A stretch of 44,398 nucleotides of DNA from Chloroflexota bacterium (GCA_011523735.1 WTGB01000024.1:1-44398); one strand, 5' to 3'; numbered from the stretch's first letter, positions 32,629 through 44,334 are shown. Numbers and translations: made by a program. The notes: a model not told the origin generated them from the sequence alone.

Positions 32629-33978
32629 TTATTCGATAGCGCTGAAGGGGCTGTTCCCGATGCCTGGGTACACGCGCAAGACCCCCCATAACGCGCGAAT
32701 GCATACCCAACCCACCGTCACCAACCAGACGGCACTGAAGGCGCTCGCCTCTGCTGTAGCCACCATCTGCAAGCCGAGCAATCCGCAGATCGTCGCAAGC
32801 AGCATGGTGTTGCGCAAGAAGCCATAATCACTCGTACCCCAATGAATCCCGTCTGTGATGAAAGCCAATGCATTAAAGGGCTGTGAAAGCGAGGCGATGA
32901 TCCAGGGCAGATTGAACAGGAGGGCAGCATCAACTGGCACCAATGCCCGGGACACAATGGGACTTGCAACCAGCATGGCGAGCATCAAAACGACGCCGGC
33001 CGCCAAGCTCCAACGCATGGTTGACAGCGCAACTTGTTTCACATGCTGAAGCTGGCTCGAACCGTAAAAGTAGCCGACCAAACTCTGGGCAGTCGTGGCA
33101 AAAGCCTCAACGAAGAGCGCCGTGAAGAACCAGACCTGCCGGATGACCTGATGGGCGGCGCCGGCCTCCGCTCCCATCTGGTTGGCCACGCGCGTGGCGT
33201 ACAAAAGGAATAGCGTAAGCGAGGCGCTGCGAATGACCAGGTCCCGGCCAACGCACAGCAGCTTGACGCCGTCCCGCAAGTTAATATCCCGGCTCAACCC
33301 AAGCCGTCGTTGAACTTCCCATAGCATCCAGGCTGCGCCCAGCCAGTGACTCAGGGAGCTTGCCAGCGCCGCGCCAGCAACGCCAAGCGCTGGTATAAAG
33401 TTCCAGCCAAAGATGAATAGATAGTCGAGCAATATGTTGGCGATGTTGATGCCAAGCGCGATCCATAGAGGCGTTCGCATATCTTGAGCGCCGCGCAGCG
33501 CGCCAAAGCCCACAACAACCACGATCACCGCCGGCGCGCCCAATAAACGCAACTGTATATACTGCGTCGCGTAGGTGAGGACAGCGCCTTCCGCCCCCAG
33601 CATCGACGATACCAATCCAGCGCCGGGAAGCAATATGGCGCACAAGAGAAGGCTTATAAAAACCCCCATGACAAAGGCCAGGCTAATCAGTTTGCTAGCC
33701 GCCTCAATCGCTCCGCGACCGGCGGTCTGCGCGACATCCGTCTGCGTCGCAGTCGCCAGAAAACCGAATATCCAAAATATCGAACTTAGTGCGCTCGTCC
33801 CTACCCCTAGCGCAGCTAAAGGAACCGCGCCCAATTGCGCTACAAATGCCGTATCGACCAGTCCCGTCACCGGCTCGGCGATCAACGACAAGAGAATCGG
33901 CAAGGAAAACGACAGAATTGTTCGATTAGGTTTGCGTAAGAACGGATGACGATCCGCGGTAAACTGGCTCGATTTCAT
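32629..33978 (-). CDS. MATE family efflux transporter (DinF-like)
   Basis: This 449-aa inner-membrane antiporter with about 12 TM helices belongs to the multidrug and toxin extrusion family. The first helices carry PILLSLIAEPVTGLVDTAFVAQLG, typical of the DinF-like branch, and the second half repeats the fold with the QSLVGYFYG block. Such proteins use a Na+ or H+ gradient to export cationic compounds; some related proteins flip lipid-linked precursors, so a link to the glycan island is possible but unproven. AGGA lies close before the ATG at 33978, and TAAAAT is found 9 bases upstream of the start. Confidence 0.9.
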   Translation of the reverse strand: MKSSQFTADRHPFLRKPNRTILSFSLPILLSLIAEPVTGLVDTAFVAQLGAVPLAALGVGTSALSSIFWIFGFLATATQTDVAQTAGRGAIEAASKLISLAFVMGVFISLLLCAILLPGAGLVSSMLGAEGAVLTYATQYIQLRLLGAPAVIVVVVGFGALRGAQDMRTPLWIALGINIANILLDYLFIFGWNFIPALGVAGAALASSLSHWLGAAWMLWEVQRRLGLSRDINLRDGVKLLCVGRDLVIRSASLTLFLLYATRVANQMGAEAGAAHQVIRQVWFFTALFVEAFATTAQSLVGYFYGSSQLQHVKQVALSTMRWSLAAGVVLMLAMLVASPIVSRALVPVDAALLFNLPWIIASLSQPFNALAFITDGIHWGTSDYGFLRNTMLLATICGLLGLQMVATAEASAFSAVWLVTVGWVCIRALWGVLRVYPGIGNSPFSAIE

Positions 33979-34032
33979 GGTCCTATTATTTTATGAACCC
34001 GCAAAATTCCATCTCCAATTATGTCGAAATCT

Positions 34033-34106
34033 GTAGGGGCGACTTATCAAGTCGCCCGAAAACGTATCTTAGCGCTACGACGGGCGACCCAGTGAGTCGC
34101 TCCTAC
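34033..34106. repeat. 74-bp double-hairpin element (MITE/REP-like)
   Basis: The two 26-base ends (34033-34058 and 34081-34106) are imperfect inverted repeats: GTAGGGGCGACT...GTCGCCCG against GTAGGAGCGACT...GTCGCCCG, differing mainly in the six central bases. Each end is also a hairpin by itself (GGGCGACTT-ATC-AAGTCGCCC on the left). Similar short GTAGGGGCGAC elements occur scattered in many bacterial genomes, probably as non-autonomous mobile repeats. Only one copy was seen here. The rest of the 33979-34198 gap shows no gene. Confidence 0.8.
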
Positions 34107-34198
34107 ACGAATCTATCTTGATGGCTTCGTTATTTTGTGTCAGCGCGACAGACCTTTTCGCCGGTTATGTGCCGAGCAGCTTTTGAGTTGGTAGGCTC

Positions 34199-35119
34199 CT
34201 AGCCCAATTGAGCGCCTAGGAAATCGCGGTATCCATTGACGAAATCAGCAATACTTAGCCGTTTCTTGCCGGCTACCTGCAGTTCTTCCGGCAGGTATAG
34301 TCCTTCACCGGTTCCGATCGCGACCATTCCACTCGATTCCACAACCTCACCCGGCGCCGCCTTTCCGTCGCCCGTTCGTCCGGAAGCGACCTTCAACTCC
34401 TTGCCCTCCCATTGCGTGTATGTCCCGGGCCAAGGCGTGAAGGCGCGCACATGTCGGTCAATCACTTCCGCTGGCTGCAACCAATCAATTTCACCTTCTT
34501 CTTTTCTGATCCGCGGCGCATAGGTGGCTAGGGACTCATCTTGCGCCCGCGGAGTGATCTCGCCTGACAGGTATTTTGGCAAGGTGTCCAAAAGCAACTC
34601 CGCGCCTGTCTTGGACAACTTGTCGTGCAGGCTTTTGCCAGTCTCATCACAAGATAGCTTAACCGACCGCTGCGCCAACATCGGACCCGTATCCAAACCG
34701 GCGTCAAGCAGCATAATCGTGACGCCACTCTCAACATCGCCAGCGCAGATTGCCACCTGAATCGGCGCGGCTCCACGCCAACGCGGCAGCAACGAGGCAT
34801 GTACATTGATCGTTCCAAATCGCGGCAGGTCCAACACAGATTGTGGCAGGATCTGCCCAAAGGCCACGACGACGAAAAGCTCGGCATCGAATTCGCGCAG
34901 CGCCTCGATTGCAGCAGGCTCGCGAATCCGCATCGGCTGGAATACTGGAATACCCGCCGATAGCGCCAATTGCTTTACCGGCGATTGCCGGAGCTGTCTG
35001 TGGCGTCCGGCTACCCGATCCGGCTGCGTGACGACAGCCAGCACATCGTGCGCGGATATCAGTCCCCTCAAACTGGGCAGCGCAAACTCTGGGGTGCCCA
35101 TAAAGACAATCTTTGCCAT
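34199..35119 (-). CDS. fmt: Methionyl-tRNA formyltransferase
   Basis: Fmt adds the formyl group from 10-formyl-THF to Met-tRNA(fMet). The N-terminal domain opens with AKIVFMGTPEFALPSL, contains the catalytic INVHASLLPRWRGAAPIQ segment (Asn and His) and the Asp in TIMLLDAGLDTGPML; the C-terminal domain carries AFTPWPGTY. The chosen start is ATG at 35117-35119, with GAGG upstream and the family N terminus; an upstream in-frame ATG at 35167 would add 16 unlikely residues. Its length (306 aa) is normal. It is divergent from recJ, with 65 bases between them. No def gene is next to it. Confidence 0.95.
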   Translation of the reverse strand: MAKIVFMGTPEFALPSLRGLISAHDVLAVVTQPDRVAGRHRQLRQSPVKQLALSAGIPVFQPMRIREPAAIEALREFDAELFVVVAFGQILPQSVLDLPRFGTINVHASLLPRWRGAAPIQVAICAGDVESGVTIMLLDAGLDTGPMLAQRSVKLSCDETGKSLHDKLSKTGAELLLDTLPKYLSGEITPRAQDESLATYAPRIRKEEGEIDWLQPAEVIDRHVRAFTPWPGTYTQWEGKELKVASGRTGDGKAAPGEVVESSGMVAIGTGEGLYLPEELQVAGKKRLSIADFVNGYRDFLGAQLG

Positions 35120-35184
35120 AGCGCCTCGCAGGGCTAGCTGGTAGTATCGAAACGTCATTCTAGGCATAAACTCGGGCGCAGTCT

Positions 35185-36900
35185 ATGTTGCAAAATGAAT
35201 GGGTGCTCGCGCCTCAAGCGCCAGCCGAGCACTTGCAGCGCTACCAAGGCTTTAGCCCGATCCTCGCTCAGCTTCTGTTCAATCGCGGCTTCGAAGAGCC
35301 GGCGACCGCGCGCCGATTCGTCCATCACAGCGACCTCAACGACGACCCTTTCAAGATGCAGGACATGGACATCGCGGTAGCAAGAATCAATCACGCTATC
35401 GCGGAAAGACAGCTCATTGCCGTCTATGGCGACTTTGACGCTGACGGCGTCTGCGCCACGACGCTAATGGCGCAAGTGCTTGCGTCGCTCGGCGCTGATG
35501 TGATGCCTTACATTCCTGATCGCGCGGAAGAGGGCTATGGCTTGAACAAACCCGCGCTCCAAGGATTGGCGCAAAATGGCGTCGAGCTGGTCGTCACGGT
35601 TGATTGCGGGATTCGCTCAGTCGCTCAAGTTGCCGCCAGCGCTCGCGACGGGCTTGATATCATCGTCACTGATCATCACTCAATCGGTCCGGACTTGCCG
35701 CCGGCCCTCGCCGTCATCAACCCGCGGCGGGAAGACTGCCCGGGAGAAGCAAACATGGCGGGTGTGGGTGTGGCTTTCATGCTAGCCAAAGCCTTGCTGC
35801 TCCAGCGCTGGGAAACTGACCGTGACAATTACCCGCGGGACTTGCGCTTGTCCGATCTGCTGGACCTGGTCGCCTTGGGTACGGTGGCCGATGTGATGCC
35901 GCTTAATGTGGGCTTGAATAGACGCCTTGTCCGTCACGGGCTGGAGACAATAAACGAATTCCGCCGGCCCGGTCTCAACGCCTTGGCGACGGTTGCCGGG
36001 CTCCGGCCCGGGAGTATCAGAGCGAGCCATATTGGTTTTGCCTTGGGACCGCGAATCAATGCCGCTGGACGGCTCAAATCAGCTATGATCGCCTTTGAGT
36101 TGCTGTCCGCCGCGAGCCATGAAGAAGCTATGCCGCGCGCAATTGAGTTGCAGCGACTGAATATGAGGCGACAAGACGAAACTCGCAAAGCGCAAGTGGC
36201 GATTAGTGAGCAGGTTTTGGACGGGGGCGATGCGCCGCTGATCTTCGCCAGCGATGAGAATATTCTGCCCGGCATCGTCGGTTTGGTCGCGGGCAAGTTG
36301 GCGGAAGAATTCTATCGCCCCGCCGTCGTTTTGGAAATCGGCGAGCAGCAGAGCCGCGCCTCCTGCCGCAGCATCCCCGAGTTTGATATCACCCGCGCCT
36401 TGGACGAATGCGCTGACCTGCTCGTCCGGCATGGCGGGCATGCCATGGCAGCCGGTTTCACCGTGAACAACAGCAACATTGATGCCCTGCAGCAAGAATT
36501 GCAAAACAAGGCGCAAGCGAGCCTGAGCGGAAAAATTCTCCGGCGCAGGCTGCGCATCGACCGCGAAATCAGCCTGACCGAGCTGCGCATGGATCTACTC
36601 GCGGAGCTTGACCAACTGGAACCAACGGGTCAGGAAAACGCGCCAGCGACCTTCATGACACGGAATCTAAAGGTATTGCATCATCGTCGCGTTGGCGCCG
36701 ATGGCAATCACCTGAAGCTAAAGCTCGCGTCCAATGGCAGCTCGGCGATTGATGCAATTGGCTTCGGCTTGGGTGAATGGTCCAAAACACTGCCGCGTCG
36801 AATTGATGTGGCTTATCATCCGGAAATCAACGAGTGGAACGGCAAACGAAGTCTGCAAATGCATCTGCTTGACATCCGCCCAGCTGAAAGCGCGTGCTAA
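35185..36900 (+). CDS. recJ: Single-stranded-DNA-specific exonuclease RecJ
   Basis: RecJ degrades single-stranded DNA 5' to 3' in recombination and mismatch repair. The DHH domain has GDFDADG (from residue 82), the VDCGI motif and TDHHSIG (Asp163, His164, His165), all metal ligands in the family. The DHHA1 part shows GLVAGKLAEEF and RHGGHAMAAGF. An OB-fold domain and a short C-terminal part complete a 571-aa protein, the usual size. It is divergent from fmt, and the DUF1385 gene follows on the same strand. Confidence 0.95.
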   Translation: MLQNEWVLAPQAPAEHLQRYQGFSPILAQLLFNRGFEEPATARRFVHHSDLNDDPFKMQDMDIAVARINHAIAERQLIAVYGDFDADGVCATTLMAQVLASLGADVMPYIPDRAEEGYGLNKPALQGLAQNGVELVVTVDCGIRSVAQVAASARDGLDIIVTDHHSIGPDLPPALAVINPRREDCPGEANMAGVGVAFMLAKALLLQRWETDRDNYPRDLRLSDLLDLVALGTVADVMPLNVGLNRRLVRHGLETINEFRRPGLNALATVAGLRPGSIRASHIGFALGPRINAAGRLKSAMIAFELLSAASHEEAMPRAIELQRLNMRRQDETRKAQVAISEQVLDGGDAPLIFASDENILPGIVGLVAGKLAEEFYRPAVVLEIGEQQSRASCRSIPEFDITRALDECADLLVRHGGHAMAAGFTVNNSNIDALQQELQNKAQASLSGKILRRRLRIDREISLTELRMDLLAELDQLEPTGQENAPATFMTRNLKVLHHRRVGADGNHLKLKLASNGSSAIDAIGFGLGEWSKTLPRRIDVAYHPEINEWNGKRSLQMHLLDIRPAESAC

Positions 36901-36970
36901 GGTCATCGCGCTTGACCCCGAGGGAGCTTGGTCGTATATTAGGCAGGTTGCATCGCGATGGGGAGAAACC

Positions 36971-38044
36971 TTGGAGCAGAAAGCGAAGCGGGAAGCCGGT
37001 GAACTGAAATTTTCATACGGCGGGCAAGCTGTGATCGAAGGCGTCATGATGCGTGGCGCGCACTCGATGGCGGTTGCCGCGCGCGATCCCAAAGGGCAGA
37101 TCGTCATACATGAACAGCCGCTGAGCGCGACTTTGTACCGTGGTCGCATTGCCCGGACGCCCTTTCTGCGTGGTCTTATCGGTCTATGGGATGCGCTGGG
37201 CTTAGGCATTCGCGCCTTGATGTGGTCGGCCGATATCGCCCTGGACGACGAAGAAGAGGTTAACTTCAACGGGCCCATCGGTTGGGCGACAATCGCCGTC
37301 TCGCTGCTTATCGGCGTCGGGATATTCTTCCTCTTGCCGACAGCCGCCGCCACCGGCATCGGCAACTTGCTCGGCTTGAGCACGGCGGCGGAGGAAATCA
37401 TCGTTGACGAGCAGGGCAATGAAATCGAAGTAGTTAGCCAAAGTAGCAACATCCTCGCCTATGAAGCATTGCCCATCGGTTTGGACGCCTTCCTCATTAA
37501 CTTGATTGAAGGGGTGGTGCAGCTATCGATTCTTGTCGTTTACATTTGGTTCGTCGGGCGGACGAAAGATGGCAGGCGCATATTCGCTTATCACGGCGCC
37601 GAGCACAAGACGATAAACGCCTATGAAGCCGGGGATGACCTGCTGCCCCAGGTGGTCAGCCGCCATCCAATCGAGCATCCACGCTGTGGCACCGCTTTTT
37701 TGCTGACAGTTGTCTTCGTCAGTGTGCTGCTCTTCTCGCTGATAGGGCGCCCGCCATTTGGCTTGTTAATACTGTCGCGCGTGATATTCATCCCCATCAT
37801 CGCCGGCGTCGCTTACGAATTTCTGAAGTACACGGCTTCAAACCTGGACAAGCCCTGGATTCGTTTCATGATCAAGCCCAACCTGGCTTTGCAGCACCTG
37901 ACCACCAACGAACCGAGCCTGGATATGATCGAAGTGGCGATCGTGTCTTTCAAGCGTGTACTGCTGTCTGAAGGGATTATTCCCGAAGAAGAAGCGCAGA
38001 TCCCCGACCCGAAGCCCGAAGCGGCGCATTCACCGGGAAGCTAG
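36971..38044 (+). CDS. DUF1385 (YqhQ-like) membrane protein
   Basis: This is a membrane protein of unknown function from the DUF1385 family, common in Gram-positive bacteria and Chloroflexota. The hallmark YGGQAVIEGVMMRG lies at residues 16-29, and YHGAEHKTINAYEAG and HPRCGTAFLL are found in the second half with four to five TM helices. The frame is open from 36734 inside recJ, but the best start is TTG 36971: GGGGAG lies five bases before it, and the family N terminus begins just after. This gives 357 aa, within the normal range. It is convergent with the sulfotransferase gene. Confidence 0.88.
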   Translation: MEQKAKREAGELKFSYGGQAVIEGVMMRGAHSMAVAARDPKGQIVIHEQPLSATLYRGRIARTPFLRGLIGLWDALGLGIRALMWSADIALDDEEEVNFNGPIGWATIAVSLLIGVGIFFLLPTAAATGIGNLLGLSTAAEEIIVDEQGNEIEVVSQSSNILAYEALPIGLDAFLINLIEGVVQLSILVVYIWFVGRTKDGRRIFAYHGAEHKTINAYEAGDDLLPQVVSRHPIEHPRCGTAFLLTVVFVSVLLFSLIGRPPFGLLILSRVIFIPIIAGVAYEFLKYTASNLDKPWIRFMIKPNLALQHLTTNEPSLDMIEVAIVSFKRVLLSEGIIPEEEAQIPDPKPEAAHSPGS

Positions 38045-38074
38045 CTGTAGATGCTTGCTTTTAAAAATCACAAT

Positions 38075-38866
38075 TTACTTCACGTATCCCAACTGTCGCA
38101 GCGTTTCGCCGGCTTCCTTCATAAAAAACTCTTTATCCCGCTTGTCAAAAAGACGGCGCCAGTCACCGCTCTTGCCAACCCGCGGGTGATCCGAATGCCC
38201 GCTTAGCCTCTGCCAGACACCCAATCTCCCGAGTACGCTATCAAGTTTGCTATCGCCATCGCGCCGGCTCAGCGAATTAATTGGCTGCAATCGTGGATTT
38301 AGCTTGACATTCAGGAACGCAGCCATCCGTTGCACCGTGGCGTCGTAATCGGTCTCCAGATCACGATAAGCGATCGCCAACAGGTTGTCCTTTGCGAGCC
38401 AGGAATTCACGTGATATGCCCAATAAGCGGGCCGGCTCATGCCATTGTCGGCGCCCGCCAGAGCCGATTCCCCGCGCAGGAAACGCGAGAAGGACTGATT
38501 GCGGACCGTCTCGCTTAAAGACTTCATATAATAATAGAGAGACACCAAAACATCTCGGCCATCGCGATGCACATAGATAGTCGGCGAATTATGCAGGATC
38601 GTGCGGACGAAGAGGCGCTCGTCCAGGCTCTGCCACTTATCTGCTGACGGCAGGTCATGCACATTGATCAGCACATGTCCCTCTAGATTGAGCAATTGAC
38701 GGCGGAAATCCGCGAGCGGAATAGCGGCGCCGTGATCCGTCTCGATTTGCTCGAGCGTCATATAGGAGTCGCTGATGTCAAGGCTGTTGCGGCGCAAGGC
38801 GTCAATCACCCACTGCGTGCCCGAGCGCCGATGCGTGGCAATAACAACGGTGTTAAAGACAAACAT
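38075..38866 (-). CDS. PAPS-dependent sulfotransferase
   Basis: This 263-aa protein of the sulfotransferase family (PF00685) would transfer sulfate from PAPS to an acceptor. The 5'-phosphosulfate loop is THRRSGTQW (residues 11-19, against the usual PKSGTTW), and the 3'-phosphate-binding site is VHRDGRDVLVSLYYY (about residues 98-112). The His in INVHDLP (near residue 70) may be the catalytic base. The C terminus ends with a KEFFMKEAGETLRQLGY block that is typical of the family. The acceptor is unknown; a carbohydrate is a fair guess given the glycan island. Its ATG (38864-38866) directly abuts the stop codon of mutS, so it is probably cotranscribed with it. Such enzymes are patchily distributed in bacteria. 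Confidence 0.88.
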   Translation of the reverse strand: MFVFNTVVIATHRRSGTQWVIDALRRNSLDISDSYMTLEQIETDHGAAIPLADFRRQLLNLEGHVLINVHDLPSADKWQSLDERLFVRTILHNSPTIYVHRDGRDVLVSLYYYMKSLSETVRNQSFSRFLRGESALAGADNGMSRPAYWAYHVNSWLAKDNLLAIAYRDLETDYDATVQRMAAFLNVKLNPRLQPINSLSRRDGDSKLDSVLGRLGVWQRLSGHSDHPRVGKSGDWRRLFDKRDKEFFMKEAGETLRQLGYVK

Positions 38867-41470
<2,604 letters not shown>

Positions 41471-41526
41471 GAGGACGTCCCAAAACTTGTATGCAACTGA
41501 ACTTAAATCACGCGCTGATTCATGCT

Positions 41527-41555
41527 ATTCTATCAGCGTCATTTGGCGCTCACAA
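41527..41555 (-). promoter_or_regulatory. Promoter of mutS
   Basis: On the minus strand, TTGTGA (41550-41555), a 17-base spacer ending TGA and TAGAAT (41527-41532) form an extended -10 promoter, starting about 50 bases before the mutS ATG. A nested inverted repeat just upstream (GAACA 41559-41563 with TGTTC 41571-41575; GTTGA 41556-41560 with TCAAC 41579-41583) may bind a regulator. The 41471-41691 gap also serves the divergent ROK gene; no clear promoter for that direction was seen. Confidence 0.5.
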
Positions 41556-41691
41556 GTTGAACAGCAGAGATGTTCTAATCAACTGTGCTGCCCGGCTCCC
41601 TCGCCGATAGCGCCTGACTTGCCTGGGCGCGGTGATGGCGGCATACATGTGGCGACTTTTGGTCTCGCCTAAGAACCGAGAGGTCAAAGAA

Positions 41692-42669
41692 ATGGGCAAG
41701 CAGATCATCGCCGTCGACCTGGGTGGAACGCAATTGCGGGCTGCCCGCTACGACCATGATCTCAACCTGCTGCAGCGTGAAAGCACATTGACGCGCGCTG
41801 AGCTGGGACCGCAATACACCATCGACCGTATGAAGACCTATATCGAGAAAGTCATGCCGGCCTCCCGAAGCGATATCCTCGGCATCGGCATTTCATCGCC
41901 TGGACCGCTTAATCCCGCCACCGGCGTTATCATCGCGCCGCCGAACTTGCCAGGCTGGCACAACATCCCCCTGGCGGACATTATTTCCGCCGAGTTTGAT
42001 CTGCCCGTTTATATTGGCAACGACGCCAATGTCGCGGCTTTGGCTGAAGCATCCAAAGGCGCAGCCCAAGGCTGTCGCCATGTCATCTACATTACAGTAA
42101 GCACGGGCATCGGCTCCGGCGTGATCAGCGATGGCAAGCTGGTGACGGGGCGCGCCGGGCTGGCTGCGGAGCTGGGACATATCCCGATCATCATCGACGA
42201 CAGCAATGTCACGTCTATTGAACTGCAAGCCGCCGGTCCCGCCATCGTCAGGCGCATCAAATCCGCCCTCGAAGCTGGCGCCCGCTCGCGCCTGGTCGAA
42301 CTGGCCGGGAACGATCTCAGCCAGATTGACGCAAGAGCCGTCGGCGCGGCGGCCGCGGAAGGCGACAAACTCGCCATCGAAACCCTGGCTCATGCCGGGC
42401 GCATGATCGGCTTAGGCATCGTCACTGCCCTTCTCCTCTTCAATCCGGAGATAATCGTCATCGGCGGCGGCGTGACCAAAACCGGCGAACTGCTCTTCGC
42501 TCCAATGCGGCAAACCGTTCACGAGCATATTCTGGACGGCGCTTTCACCGCAGGCTTGCGCATCGAACGGGCGGCTCTCGGCGATGATGTCGCCCTGGTT
42601 GGCGCAGCTGCCTTGACTGCGACAGCGGGCGGCCGCATGGACATCAGCGAACTGGATCGACTTTTCTAG
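41692..42669 (+). CDS. ROK-family sugar kinase, glucokinase-like
   Basis: This 325-aa cytoplasmic protein probably phosphorylates a hexose with ATP. The N-terminal phosphate-binding loop is VDLGGTQLRAARYD, the substrate loop is GNDANVAALAE, and VSTGIGSGVISDG and AELGHIPI follow. The His of ELGHI is kept, but the cysteine cluster (CxCGxxGCxE) that normally follows and holds zinc is missing, and the segment is shortened. No DNA-binding domain precedes the kinase, so it is an enzyme-type rather than a repressor-type ROK protein. ATG 41692 is chosen because GAGAGG lies just upstream and the family N terminus starts here; the frame is open back to 41632. Exact substrate unknown. Confidence 0.85.
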   Translation: MGKQIIAVDLGGTQLRAARYDHDLNLLQRESTLTRAELGPQYTIDRMKTYIEKVMPASRSDILGIGISSPGPLNPATGVIIAPPNLPGWHNIPLADIISAEFDLPVYIGNDANVAALAEASKGAAQGCRHVIYITVSTGIGSGVISDGKLVTGRAGLAAELGHIPIIIDDSNVTSIELQAAGPAIVRRIKSALEAGARSRLVELAGNDLSQIDARAVGAAAAEGDKLAIETLAHAGRMIGLGIVTALLLFNPEIIVIGGGVTKTGELLFAPMRQTVHEHILDGAFTAGLRIERAALGDDVALVGAAALTATAGGRMDISELDRLF

Positions 42670-42721
42670 GCGGGAAATACGACCGCCAGCGCCTCAACCG
42701 GAGCGTGACATTCCCCGAGCG

Positions 42722-42730
42722 TGATACAAT
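42722..42730 (+). promoter_or_regulatory. Extended -10 promoter for a leaderless histidine kinase mRNA
   Basis: TGATACAAT ends six bases before ATG 42737. With normal spacing, transcription would start at or next to the A of the ATG, so the mRNA would be leaderless; no Shine-Dalgarno sequence lies in those six bases. No convincing -35 box is present, as is common for extended -10 promoters. Confidence 0.55.
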
Positions 42731-42736
42731 CTAGCC

Positions 42737-44314
42737 ATGCTAATGCGACCGGATCTGCGCACGCAGCAGCGCGACTTCCTGTTGGGAATCACCCGCGCCA
42801 TCACCGCCCAACTCGACTTGAGCGAGGTCTTGCGGCGTGTATTGCACGCTTCACTGGTGATGTTGGCGGGGCGCGTCGGCATCATCGCCCTTAGCGACAA
42901 ACAGGACGGCAGATTCACCGTACGCGCCTACAGCGGCATCGACTCCGCAACGGTGCCACACTTGAATATCAAGCTGCAAGAACTAATGGAACCCGTGGAC
43001 GAAGGCGATTTCAGCCGGGAGTTTCTCGATAGCAAACTGCGAGAAATGGCTGATACGATCGATTCGCGCCTTGTCCAATCAATTGCCATGCCGCTCGTTT
43101 TCGCCAACAATCCACTTGGTTTGCTGATCGTCTTCCGCTCCTATCAAACCGCCATAAAGCCCGAAGACCTTAATGCACTGCAAAGCTTCGCCGATCAAGC
43201 CGCCATCGCGGTTAATAACGCCCAGCTTTATGGCGAAATCTACAGCGAGCGACAGCGGCTTGAAGCTATCATCAACAGCAGCGGCGACGGCGTTGTAATT
43301 CTCAATCCCGATCTCACGATTCAGCGGTCCAATAGCGCCTTCGAGCGGATGACCGGCTGGCGCAAAGACGATCTGATTGGCATGCCAAAAAGCGACGTGA
43401 TCCTTTGGGACAATCTCGAGAGCGCTGATATCGAATCCGCCCTGGGCGCGGGCTGGGCTCAGTCAACTTCCAAAGAACCGCAGATCGATACCTTGTATGT
43501 CGAAGGCGACCTGATCCGGCGCGATGGCACAACTCTCGGTATTGGCATTACTTATGCGCCGCTGCTGGCAAAGGATGGTCGCTTGGAAAGCATCATTGCC
43601 GACGTGCGGGATATCACCAACTTCCGCAAAGCGCAGGAGATGCAGTCAGTCTTCATCTCCACCGTGCATCACGAATTGAGAACACCCATCGCCATCATCA
43701 AGGGCTACGCCAGCACTTTGCGCCGCGATGATGTCGAATGGGATAGTGAGCTTATCCGAGAGAAGATGGCGATTATCGAAGACGAAGCGGACCGTCTCAC
43801 TGATCTGGTTGAGGACTTGCTGACGGCAAGCAAGATCCAGGCAACGCGGGAACTCAAGCTGAATCTCGCCGATGTCAACCTTAGCCTGGTGGCGGCCCGC
43901 GCAGCCGCCCGGCTGGAAGACCCGGCGACACACCATATTGAGTTGAGCTTTCCCGATGATTTTCCGCTGATTCAGGGCGATGAAGCGCGCTTGCGCCAAG
44001 TGGTAGACAACCTGCTGACTAACGCGATCAAGTATTCGCTGGCCGGCAAGACTATCACTGTAGGCGGACGCTACAGCGAAAAAAGCGTGACTGTATTCGT
44101 CCGCGATGAGGGCGCCGGCATACCCAAGCGAGAAATCGACAAAGTATTCGACCGCTTTTACCGCATAGATGACAACCTGACCCGGCGTGCGCAAGGCACC
44201 GGCCTTGGTCTATATCTCGCCAAAACTATAGTCGAAGCGCATGGGGGTGAAATCACTGTCAAGAGCCAGATCGGCAGCGGTTCCACATTTTATTTTACGC
44301 TCCCGCGCGATTAG
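42737..44314 (+). CDS. Soluble GAF-PAS sensor histidine kinase
   Basis: This 525-aa cytoplasmic two-component sensor has no TM helix. A GAF domain covers about residues 22-160, a PAS domain about 175-290 (EAIINSSGDGVVILNPDLTIQ), and a HisKA dimerisation domain has HHELRTP with phospho-accepting His312. The HATPase domain shows the N box DNLLTNAIKYS, the DEGAGIP and FDRFYR motifs, and GTGLGLYLAKTIVEAHGG. It would sense an internal or diffusible signal. No response regulator is seen within the window; the partial gene that follows could be a partner. The mRNA is probably leaderless. Confidence 0.93.
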   Translation: MLMRPDLRTQQRDFLLGITRAITAQLDLSEVLRRVLHASLVMLAGRVGIIALSDKQDGRFTVRAYSGIDSATVPHLNIKLQELMEPVDEGDFSREFLDSKLREMADTIDSRLVQSIAMPLVFANNPLGLLIVFRSYQTAIKPEDLNALQSFADQAAIAVNNAQLYGEIYSERQRLEAIINSSGDGVVILNPDLTIQRSNSAFERMTGWRKDDLIGMPKSDVILWDNLESADIESALGAGWAQSTSKEPQIDTLYVEGDLIRRDGTTLGIGITYAPLLAKDGRLESIIADVRDITNFRKAQEMQSVFISTVHHELRTPIAIIKGYASTLRRDDVEWDSELIREKMAIIEDEADRLTDLVEDLLTASKIQATRELKLNLADVNLSLVAARAAARLEDPATHHIELSFPDDFPLIQGDEARLRQVVDNLLTNAIKYSLAGKTITVGGRYSEKSVTVFVRDEGAGIPKREIDKVFDRFYRIDDNLTRRAQGTGLGLYLAKTIVEAHGGEITVKSQIGSGSTFYFTLPRD

Positions 44315-44322
44315 CCATATGT

Positions 44323-44334
44323 GAACATTTGTTC
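44323..44334. promoter_or_regulatory. GAAC-N4-GTTC palindrome
   Basis: GAACATTTGTTC is a 5-2-5 palindrome upstream of the -10 element of the last gene. Its GAAC-N4-GTTC layout is that of the Gram-positive-type LexA (SOS) box, but only the core fits, and LexA specificity in this lineage is unknown. It could bind another regulator. Confidence 0.3.

Noticed and set aside
36734..36970. N-terminal extension of the DUF1385 protein into recJ
   Set aside because: It overlaps recJ by 167 bases; TTG 36971 has a good ribosome-binding site right before the family N terminus.
41556..41583. Possible LexA (Cheo) box in the mutS promoter region
   Set aside because: GAAC and GTTC are nine bases apart instead of four, so it is only an inverted repeat, not a Cheo box.
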